A program made the translations under genes and the position numbers. 12,817 nt of DNA from JAVKFF01 sp040226215 (lineage in GTDB: Bacteria; Pseudomonadota; Alphaproteobacteria; DSM-16000; Inquilinaceae): the NCBI GenBank assembly GCA_040226215.1, contig JAVKFF010000029.1:1-12817 (forward strand), written 5' to 3'. Within the stretch, counting starts at the first letter, position 1. Every line of letters begins with the position of its first letter. The notes beneath the pieces are model-generated. The model was given only the letters and a program-made list of their open reading frames with translations, was not told the DNA's origin and made no database searches. This document shows positions 5,780 through 12,038 of the stretch, piece after piece.

Positions 5780-7899
5780 CCGGTCCCTCGAACGGCGCCC
5801 AGCAGCGTTGCGGCGTCGAGTTCCGGCATGTCGCTCGGCACGGTCATCGCGGGCATCCGGTCTGCGGGCAGTCGTCCGGGCAGTTTCTTCAGAAAGTCCA
5901 GCCACTCTTGGGGCTGCGCCGTCCATGGCAGCAGCCAGCTGAGCGGGCGTCCTTCGAGCCTCTCCGCGACCGCGCCGATGTCGGCGGCAACGATCGGCAA
6001 GCCCATGCTCATCGCGTCGGAGAGGACATAGCTGTGCGTTTCGGGCAATTGGAAGGGGAACATGGCGATGTGCGGGTTTACCCAGCAGACCGTGTCGATC
6101 AGCGCTGCCCCGGCCAGACCGTGCCAGGTCACGAGGCGACTTTCCGCCTTCGTCAGTGTCGGCGTGAAGCCGCCAAGGTGGTGGAATTCGATCGGCTCGT
6201 TCCCCTGGCGCGCCAGATCCGCCACGCCGAGCACGATGTCCCGCCCCTTGGCGCTTCGCAATTGGCCGAGTGTGAGCACGCGCAGCGCCTCGCCCCGGGA
6301 CAGGTCTGGCATTCGGCACTGGAAGCCACGGGCCGCCCGTGTATTGGGTGGCAGGCCGACGATCACCTCCCGACCTACTCCCAGGCGGGACAGCCGCCTG
6401 GCAAGATCGGCGCTGCAGGCAATCAGCCGCTCGGCCTTGCCGAGGAGGAAGCGGCGCTGGGGATCCGTGTGCGGTGTCCCGGCGCACAACGCGTGCTCGC
6501 CGACGAAGCGCTCCTCGGCGCCGCTGAGATGCGGCGTTTCCGAAATCAGATGGTAGTCCAGAAGGAAGACGTCGAATGGCAGGGCGAGGCGGTCGAGCAG
6601 CGCGACGAGTTCAGCGCCCCAGCCTATCGCGTGCAGCACCGCAATCCTGACGACGCCGAAATCCTGCAGGATCCGGGCGACCGAATCGATCTGGCCTGGT
6701 TCCAGGCTGATCGCCGCGGCGCAGCGGTCGTCGATGTCGATCTCGATCTTGCCGGCATGCGCCCGCACGAAGCAGACATCGACCGCCGGCCGCAGGATCT
6801 CCGCGAGTTCGGCGCCGAAGCGCGCACTGCCCCCGCCCAGATCGTGCAGGATAAAGGCGATTGCCGGGCGCGCGTCACCGCCGCCTCGACGGCGATCGAG
6901 CGCCTCCTGAATGGTTTCGGTCGGTGCAGCGCCCTGCGCGGACGCCGGAGCGGGCCGTAACGCCGCCAGCGCACTGTCCGCCGAAACGGCGTCGCGCCGT
7001 CGACCTGGCCAAACCGCGACGATCCCGCGCCGCACCGCCCCCAGCAGTCCGGGCTTGCCAAACTGCCGACAAAGGCGCTCGGCAGCCAGCCGCCCGCCGC
7101 GATAGCTGGCGATTTCCTGGAACCGCCGCAAGCGCCAGGCGAAGCCTGCCGGACTGCCTGCCAGTGCCGCCATCTCAGCCCGGTTCAGGCGATCGCCGAA
7201 GCCCAGCCAGAGCAGGCTTGCCTCGTCGAGATGACGCGTGGTCTTCGATCCCTGGCGGGGATGCACGCGCTGGGTCGCCAGCCGGCCAGGCAGCCGCACG
7301 ACCGGGAATCGCCTGGCGATGCGGAACCAGAGATCGTAATCGTGCGTCGTCGGCAGGTGTGGGTTCAGGGGACCGCAGGCCTCCAGACAGGCACGCGACA
7401 CCATTGTCCCGCAGCCGTTGATCCAGCCTTCCAGCACCGCCCACAAAGGCGCGTCGGAGAAATCCCCCGGGGGATCCGGACGTCGGGGAAGTTCCGCACC
7501 GGTCTCGTCGACCAGGGTGACGTCGGAGAACACCATCCCCGGCCGTCCGAGCTGCCGCAGTGCGTCGAGCTGTCGGGCGGTCTTGTCGGGATGGAAGAAG
7601 TCGTCATGACTGAGCCAGCTATAGTACTCGCCGCGCATGACCGCGAGACCGGCATTGACGGCGCTCGCGACGCCGGTATTGCGCTCCAGATGGAGGCTGC
7701 GGATGCGATCGCCGAAACGCGCCATGATCGCACGTGTCGCGCCGCCGTCGGTCGAGCCGTCATCGACGACGATCACTTCGATGTGCCGCCAGGTCTGGGA
7801 CAGGGCGCTGTCGATCGCCTGCTCGAGGTAGTTGGCCCCGTTGAAGACGGGAATCACGACGCTGACGAGTGGATCGGCGTCGGCTCGAGCAACCGTCAT
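5773..7899 (-). CDS. Two-domain glycosyltransferase, GT2 fused to GT4-like
   Basis: A 708-residue fusion. Residues about 10-240 form a GT2 (GT-A) domain: VSVVIPVFN at 12-20, VDDGSTD at 45-51, metal-site LSHDD at 96-100 and HDYDLWFR at 186-193. A linker of about 100 residues, with an Ala/Pro-rich stretch near 305-330, joins it to a GT-B domain (about 344-700). The donor-binding half of that domain is GT4-like: LTLGQLRSAKGRDI at 542-555 and PETHSYVLSDAMSMGLPIV at 619-637. The usual E-x7-E is E620-x7-D628, a conservative change. Two active domains in one chain suggest that two linkages are added in succession. The ATG at 7899 overlaps the upstream stop (ATGA). There is no membrane segment, so action at the cytoplasmic face is likely. 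Specificities are unknown. Confidence 0.9.
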   Translation of the reverse strand: MTVARADADPLVSVVIPVFNGANYLEQAIDSALSQTWRHIEVIVVDDGSTDGGATRAIMARFGDRIRSLHLERNTGVASAVNAGLAVMRGEYYSWLSHDDFFHPDKTARQLDALRQLGRPGMVFSDVTLVDETGAELPRRPDPPGDFSDAPLWAVLEGWINGCGTMVSRACLEACGPLNPHLPTTHDYDLWFRIARRFPVVRLPGRLATQRVHPRQGSKTTRHLDEASLLWLGFGDRLNRAEMAALAGSPAGFAWRLRRFQEIASYRGGRLAAERLCRQFGKPGLLGAVRRGIVAVWPGRRRDAVSADSALAALRPAPASAQGAAPTETIQEALDRRRGGGDARPAIAFILHDLGGGSARFGAELAEILRPAVDVCFVRAHAGKIEIDIDDRCAAAISLEPGQIDSVARILQDFGVVRIAVLHAIGWGAELVALLDRLALPFDVFLLDYHLISETPHLSGAEERFVGEHALCAGTPHTDPQRRFLLGKAERLIACSADLARRLSRLGVGREVIVGLPPNTRAARGFQCRMPDLSRGEALRVLTLGQLRSAKGRDIVLGVADLARQGNEPIEFHHLGGFTPTLTKAESRLVTWHGLAGAALIDTVCWVNPHIAMFPFQLPETHSYVLSDAMSMGLPIVAADIGAVAERLEGRPLSWLLPWTAQPQEWLDFLKKLPGRLPADRMPAMTVPSDMPELDAATLLGAVRGTGC

Positions 7900-8669
7900 C
7901 GCGTCATGAGCCTCTGTATCAGCGCGCCAATCGCCTCATCGGACTGGCCGCGCGCATAGTCCTCCGGACGGCCGATATCGAGCCAGATTCCCTCATGGGG
8001 ATAGGCAATCACCCGCAGGCCCGCCGCGAGACAGCGCTCGATCAGGGTGGGCATCTCCAGCGGTCGACCCTGGGGAAGGAAGCGGCGCACCGACTCGTTG
8101 ACGATGTAGATGCCGATGGAGATCCGCTCCGCCCGAACCGGCTTCTCCTGAATTTCCAGCAGGTTGTCCTCATCGTCGACATGAAGCACGCCACTGTCGC
8201 TGCGGACCTGCCGTGTGATGCTGGCGATCGTGATGGCCGCCGATGCCCGTTTGTGCGCCGCCTGCATGCGGGCGATGTCGATATCGGTGAGGATGTCGCC
8301 ATTGCTGACCAGCATGTCCCCCGTCCATAGCGGCAGCAGGGAAAGCGGGCCGGCCGTTCCCATCTCGCGGCTCTCCCGGAGGTGCCCCAGACGGGCGCCC
8401 AGCCGCTGGCCGTCGCCGAAATAGCTGACGATCAGATCGGCGAAATGGTTCACCGCGAGGGTGATGTCGGTCAGCCCCTGGCTCACGAGCGTGCGGATCA
8501 TCACCTCCACGACAGGCGTGTCCCAGACCGGCAGCAGCGGTTTGGGAATGGTCGCGGTGAAGGGATAGAGTCGCCGACCCTTGCCCCCGGCCAGGATGAT
8601 CGCGCGGCGCGGGAGGTCGGCGGATGGTGATCCGTCACGCGCCCGCTCGGAGAGGATGTCGTCCATCAT
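7896..8669 (-). CDS. Sugar-1-phosphate nucleotidyltransferase
   Basis: A 257-residue NTP_transferase-family enzyme that would join a sugar 1-phosphate to an NTP to make a nucleotide sugar and pyrophosphate. Visible motifs are the nucleotide loop LAGGKGRRLYPFT at 26-38, the PKPLLPV lysine K43, the catalytic metal-site VSNGD at 121-125, EKP at 175-177, GIYIV at 186-190 and WLDIGRPEDY at 229-238. There is no left-handed beta-helix or CBS domain, so it is neither GlmU nor a full-length PtmE. The core most resembles the PtmE-like and mannose/glucose-1-phosphate transferases, but base and sugar are not decided by sequence. The start is ATG at 8669 (or the adjacent ATG at 8666); no good ribosome site precedes it. 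It lies directly after the LegB-like gene and probably works in the same nucleotide-sugar route. Confidence 0.9.
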   Translation of the reverse strand: MMDDILSERARDGSPSADLPRRAIILAGGKGRRLYPFTATIPKPLLPVWDTPVVEVMIRTLVSQGLTDITLAVNHFADLIVSYFGDGQRLGARLGHLRESREMGTAGPLSLLPLWTGDMLVSNGDILTDIDIARMQAAHKRASAAITIASITRQVRSDSGVLHVDDEDNLLEIQEKPVRAERISIGIYIVNESVRRFLPQGRPLEMPTLIERCLAAGLRVIAYPHEGIWLDIGRPEDYARGQSDEAIGALIQRLMTR

Positions 8670-8710
8670 GGCGCGTCGCCCACAGGGTCGGATCTCGAAT
8701 AGTTCATGGC

Positions 8711-8728
8711 GGCGCCGCGAGAGGCGCC
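8711..8728. promoter_or_regulatory. GC-rich hairpin in the gap before the nucleotidyltransferase
   Basis: The 91-bp gap at 8670-8760 holds a perfect 6-bp inverted repeat, GGCGCC-GCGAGA-GGCGCC. No T-run follows on the minus strand, so it is not an ordinary intrinsic terminator. It lies directly upstream of an ATG that opens a 13-codon frame ending exactly at the nucleotidyltransferase start. It could affect mRNA stability or relative expression within the operon, or be chance in GC-rich DNA. Confidence 0.3.
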
Positions 8729-8760
8729 CGGTCGCCGTCCGCATGGATACCCGGGGCGCA

Positions 8761-9744
8761 TCATCTGGCCTGGTCCTGACCATCGAGGCGCGACCGGTTC
8801 GCCGCGACCCAGTCGATCGTCCTGGCGAGCCCCTGCTGCAGGGAGATGCGGGGCTGCCAACCAAGCAGCTCGCGGGCCAGCCGGTTGTCGGCGGTGAGGC
8901 GCATGACCTCGCTTGCGCTCGGGCGGATCCGCGCCGCCTCCTCCACCACGTCGAGCGGCCGGCCGAGGATCTCACCCACCATGGTCACGATGTCGGCGAT
9001 CGCGACGTCGGTGCCGGTGCCGAGATTGACATGCCGTCCAATCGCCGCCTCAGGTGCATCGGCCGCGGCGACGAAGGCGCGCGCCGTGTCGGTGACGAAG
9101 GTGAAGTCGCGGCGCGGGGTGAGACTGCCCAGCCTGACGGTGCCCCCGGCAAGCGCCTGATGAATGAGGTGGGCGATGACCGCCCGGCGCGACTGGCGAG
9201 GTCCGTAGGTGTTGAATGGCCGGACGGTAATCGTCTCCAGACCGAAGGCGCGATTGTAGGATTCGACCACCTTGTCCGCGGCGATCTTCGACGCGGCGTA
9301 GGGGCTCTGCGCGTGCAGCGGATGGCCCTCGTCGATCGACGGAGTCTGGGCGGTGCCGAACACCTCGCTGGTCGAGGTATGCACGAGGCGTCGGACCCCC
9401 TGGGACCGCGCGGCCTCCAGGGCATTGACCGTCGTCACGACGTTGTTGACGACCACGTCGCGCGGGCTGACATAGCTGTGCGGGATGGAGATGTGCGCGC
9501 CCAGGTGGAAAATCGTGTCCACCCCCTTGGCACAGTCGCGCACGAATTCCTCGTCGCACAGATTGCCCAGTCGGATTTCCGGCCGCTGGCCCGGCGCGAG
9601 ATCGGCGAGATAGCCGATGGCTCCGGTGCTGGTGTAGCGGACGGTTGCCACCACCTCCCAGCCATCCGCCAGCAGCGCCTCGACCAGATGACTGCCGATG
9701 AAACCGCCAGCCCCCGTGACCAGTGCCTTGCGTGCGCCCGCCAC
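8761..9744 (-). CDS. LegB-like NAD-dependent nucleotide-sugar dehydratase/epimerase
   Basis: A 327-residue extended short-chain dehydrogenase/reductase acting on a nucleotide sugar. The Rossmann nucleotide loop TGAGGFIGSH is at 10-19. The active site comprises HTSTSEVFG at 122-130 and YAASK at 149-153 (Tyr and Lys), followed by RPFNTYGPRQS at 175-185 and RRDF at 211-214. The HTSTSEVFGTAQ, RPFNTYGPRQS and GWQP segments are those I associate with the LegB group of UDP/GDP-GlcNAc 4,6-dehydratases used for legionaminic-type sugars, rather than GalE or RmlB. The start is GTG at 9744, the only start in frame after the upstream stop, and it fits the family N-terminus. It is followed by the nucleotidyltransferase. 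LegC, LegG and LegI partners are not in the window, so a different final sugar is possible. Confidence 0.88.
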   Translation of the reverse strand: MAGARKALVTGAGGFIGSHLVEALLADGWEVVATVRYTSTGAIGYLADLAPGQRPEIRLGNLCDEEFVRDCAKGVDTIFHLGAHISIPHSYVSPRDVVVNNVVTTVNALEAARSQGVRRLVHTSTSEVFGTAQTPSIDEGHPLHAQSPYAASKIAADKVVESYNRAFGLETITVRPFNTYGPRQSRRAVIAHLIHQALAGGTVRLGSLTPRRDFTFVTDTARAFVAAADAPEAAIGRHVNLGTGTDVAIADIVTMVGEILGRPLDVVEEAARIRPSASEVMRLTADNRLARELLGWQPRISLQQGLARTIDWVAANRSRLDGQDQAR

Positions 9745-9784
9745 GGTCAGGACCTGCCCGCCGCCGGGCGCGTCGGTGTTGCCG

Positions 9785-9824
9785 GCACCGCGAGAACGGG
9801 ATCGGGATGTCCGCCTCGCGGTGC
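9785..9824. promoter_or_regulatory. Strong intercistronic inverted repeat
   Basis: The gap at 9745-9843 between the 2-epimerase and LegB-like genes contains a perfect 10-bp inverted repeat: GCACCGCGAG at 9785-9794 and CTCGCGGTGC at 9815-9824, with a 20-base loop. One G-U and one further pair can extend it. No T-run follows in the direction of transcription, so it is more likely an mRNA-stabilising or processing element, a Rho-related site or a protein site than a simple terminator. It lies just after the first three-gene sugar module, where differential expression would make sense. Confidence 0.45.
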
Positions 9825-9843
9825 TGCCGGGTCGGAGTTGGCA

Positions 9844-10953
9844 TCAAGCTGAGGCATCCGGCACCCCCATAAGCCCGTGATGGTGACCGATCGCGATGTT
9901 CACGACGGTGTCGGTGACGTCCGTTCGCCCGTATTCAGGCGGCGCCCGCCAGTTCGGCTTGCGCGTGGACGCCCGGCTGGCCAGAGCCGCGATCCGTTCC
10001 GGATCCGCGCCGGCAAGGACGTTGGCGCCACACTCGATCGTTTCCGGCCGCTCCGTGACGTCCCGCAGGGTGACGGCGGGGACGCCAAGGATCGTGCATT
10101 CCTCCTGCACCGTGCCGCTGTCGGTAAGCACCACACGGGCAGCACGCTCGAGGGCGACGAAATCGATGAATCCCAAGGGCTCCAGCAAACGAACGGACTC
10201 CGGTGCCGCATATCCCGCCAGATCCAGGCGCTCGCGGGTGCGCGGATGGGTGCTGACCAGCGCCGGCACGCCGATCCGGTCGGCCGCGCGGGCCACACCC
10301 TCGAACAGCCCGGCCAGCCTGTCGGGCAGGTCGACATTCTCCGCCCGATGCACGGTGACGAGGATGAAACCGCCGGCAGGCACGCCGTGGCGCGCGGCGA
10401 GATCGATCGCCGCGATGCGCTCCTGATGCTGGCGCAACACCTCGGTGATGGGGTTGCCCGTCACGAAGATGCGCTCTCCGGCGATACCTTCGCGCAGCAG
10501 GTTTGCCCGGCTCCGTTCGGTGTAGGGCATCAGGATGTCGCTCGCCTGGTCGATCAGGCGGCGGTTGACCTCCTCGGGCACCCGGTCGTCGAAACAGCGA
10601 TTGCCCGCCTCCATGTGCAGGACGGGAATGCCGCGACGCTTGGCCAGGATGACCGAGAGCGCGCTGTTGGTGTCGCCAAGCACGAGCACCCGCTGCGGCT
10701 GGAACTCGGTCAGCGCCGCGTCCACGCCGTCGAACAGGCGCGCCAGTTGGCGTCCCAGGCCCCTGTCGGCGATGCCGAGCCAGCGATCGGGCTGACGCAG
10801 GCCGAAATCGCTGAAGAAGACCTCGTTGAGCGTTGGATGATCGTTCTGGCCGGTGTGCACGAGCACATGCTCTGCGGCCTCGTCCAGCGCCGGAATGATG
10901 CGCGACAGCCGGATGATCTCCGGCCGCGTGCCCAGGATGGTCATGATCCTCAA
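9844..10953 (-). CDS. wbjD: UDP-N-acetyl-hexosamine 2-epimerase, WbjD/FnlC/CapG type
   Basis: A 369-residue non-hydrolysing 2-epimerase of the WecB superfamily (GT-B-like fold, cytoplasmic). Motifs are GTRPEIIRLS at 8-17, HTGQN at 33-37, GDTNS at 93-97, HMEAGNRCFDDRVPEE at 113-128, HRAEN at 202-206 and DSGTVQEE at 278-285. Acid and base candidates comparable to WecB (D94, E115, E128, H202) are present. The N-terminal TRPEIIRLS and the RCFDDRVPEE segment mark the WbjD/FnlC/CapG branch, which acts third in UDP-L-FucNAc-type pathways, rather than WecB itself, which has TRPEAIKMAP. It follows a WbjB-type enzyme, supporting this. The start is TTG at 10953, overlapping the previous stop as TTGA; ATG at 10944 (MTILGTR) is a close alternative. 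A different final sugar, such as L-QuiNAc (WbvD), is equally compatible. Confidence 0.93.
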   Translation of the reverse strand: MRIMTILGTRPEIIRLSRIIPALDEAAEHVLVHTGQNDHPTLNEVFFSDFGLRQPDRWLGIADRGLGRQLARLFDGVDAALTEFQPQRVLVLGDTNSALSVILAKRRGIPVLHMEAGNRCFDDRVPEEVNRRLIDQASDILMPYTERSRANLLREGIAGERIFVTGNPITEVLRQHQERIAAIDLAARHGVPAGGFILVTVHRAENVDLPDRLAGLFEGVARAADRIGVPALVSTHPRTRERLDLAGYAAPESVRLLEPLGFIDFVALERAARVVLTDSGTVQEECTILGVPAVTLRDVTERPETIECGANVLAGADPERIAALASRASTRKPNWRAPPEYGRTDVTDTVVNIAIGHHHGLMGVPDASA

Positions 10954-12038
10954 GCGAGCATCTCGGAAACCGATGCCGCGTCGGACCTGTCGATGTTCAG
11001 CAGGCCGCGCGCGGCGAGCAGGCGCCTCACCGCCTCGCGTCCGATGGTCTCGCTGCGGGAGGAATACTCGCCATCGAGTCCCGGCGCCCCTGAACCGACG
11101 GTTCCGCCAATCCGCAATTCGGGCAACATCGGCGCGATGGCCAGGTGGTCGCCCCGCATGCTGGCGCGGCCCTGCTCCTCCTCGGAGACCAGAATCTCAT
11201 GAACCTTCTCGCCCGGGCGGATGCCGATCGTCCGTTTGGCGATGCGCCGGTCGCCGATCAGGATGTCCGCAATGTCCGCGATCCGCGCGCTGGGCAGGCG
11301 CGGCACGAACACCTCTCCAGGATTGGCCTCGGCGATGGCCGACATGACGATTTCCACCGCGTCGGCAAGCGACAGCAGGAACCGCGTCATCTCCAGGCTG
11401 GTCAAGGTGACCGGGCCGCCATCGCGAATCTGCTGGTGGAACAGCGGAATGACCGACCCGCGAGACGCCAGCACATTGCCATAGCGGACGATGACGAAGC
11501 GGGTGTGCGGGGCGTCGAGATTGCCGGAGACGAAGATGCGCTCCTGGAGCGCCTTGCTCATGCCCATGACGTTCACCGGCTTGACCGCCTTGTCCGTCGA
11601 GATGCCCACGACGGTTTCGACCGGCAATTCGTGGTTTCGGATCGCCCGCACGATGTTCGTCGCGCCGTCCACGTTGGTGGCGACCGCCTCGGTCGGGAAG
11701 TACTCGCAGCTTGGCACCTGTTTCAGCGCCGCTGCGTTCACCACGATGTCCGCCTTGCGCAGCGCCGGCATCAGGCTGTCGAGCGAACGAACGTCGCCGA
11801 CGCGGAACTCAACGATGCCGGCGTCGTCGGCATAGGCGATGTCGTGGGTGGCGTGGGCGCGCTGCTGCAGGGCTACCCTGAGGTGATGCTGCTTGGCCTC
11901 GTCGCGGGAGAAGATCGTGATGCGGTCGGGCGCGCCGTACCGACCGCTGAGCGCCAGGGCAAGCAACGTCTTGCCGAGCGAACCGGTGCCTCCCGTGATC
12001 AACAGCCGCTTGCCGTTCAGAACTGTCGACCGGTCCAT
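10950..12038 (-). CDS. wbjB: UDP-GlcNAc 4,6-dehydratase/5-epimerase, WbjB/FnlA/CapE type
   Basis: A 362-residue extended SDR that starts the conversion of UDP-GlcNAc to UDP-4-keto-6-deoxy-L-HexNAc. The NAD(P) loop GGTGSLG is at 16-22, IFSRDEAKQ at 42-50, AALKQVPSCEY at 103-113, STDKAVKPVNVMGMSK at 147-162 and RYGNVLASRGSVIPLF at 185-200. KQVPSCE and the K150/M158 pair, with Met where most SDRs have the catalytic Tyr, are characteristic of the CapE/WbjB/FnlA group, whereas PseB and FlaA1 have KHVP and a Tyr. The C-terminal tail GEYSSRSE at 323-330 also matches. The ATG at 12038 overlaps the reductase stop (TGATG) behind AAAGGCGGGG; the frame upstream to 12098 lies inside that gene. The protein is soluble, with no membrane domain like WbpM. 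Its product would pass to the reductase and 2-epimerase next door. Confidence 0.94.
   Translation of the reverse strand: MDRSTVLNGKRLLITGGTGSLGKTLLALALSGRYGAPDRITIFSRDEAKQHHLRVALQQRAHATHDIAYADDAGIVEFRVGDVRSLDSLMPALRKADIVVNAAALKQVPSCEYFPTEAVATNVDGATNIVRAIRNHELPVETVVGISTDKAVKPVNVMGMSKALQERIFVSGNLDAPHTRFVIVRYGNVLASRGSVIPLFHQQIRDGGPVTLTSLEMTRFLLSLADAVEIVMSAIAEANPGEVFVPRLPSARIADIADILIGDRRIAKRTIGIRPGEKVHEILVSEEEQGRASMRGDHLAIAPMLPELRIGGTVGSGAPGLDGEYSSRSETIGREAVRRLLAARGLLNIDRSDAASVSEMLA

Noticed and set aside
5780..6487. Extension of the GT2 gene far upstream in its open frame
   Set aside because: The extra sequence overlaps about 700 bases of the GT2-GT4 coding region, is Arg/Ala/Pro-rich and matches nothing; the GTG at 5779 fits operon spacing.
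5602..6960. Plus-strand open frame (452 codons) opposite the glycosyltransferases
   Set aside because: No recognisable motif and no ribosome site context; it is an antisense shadow of the GT2-GT4 gene.
9050..9847. Minus-strand frame of 265 codons starting at a TGATG after the 2-epimerase
   Set aside because: The start context looked good, but the frame runs out of register with the clearly real LegB-like protein and gives low-complexity Arg/Gly sequence.
8581..11202. Plus-strand open frames of 423 and 441 codons opposite the LegB-like and 2-epimerase genes
   Set aside because: Both mirror well-supported enzymes and have low-complexity composition.
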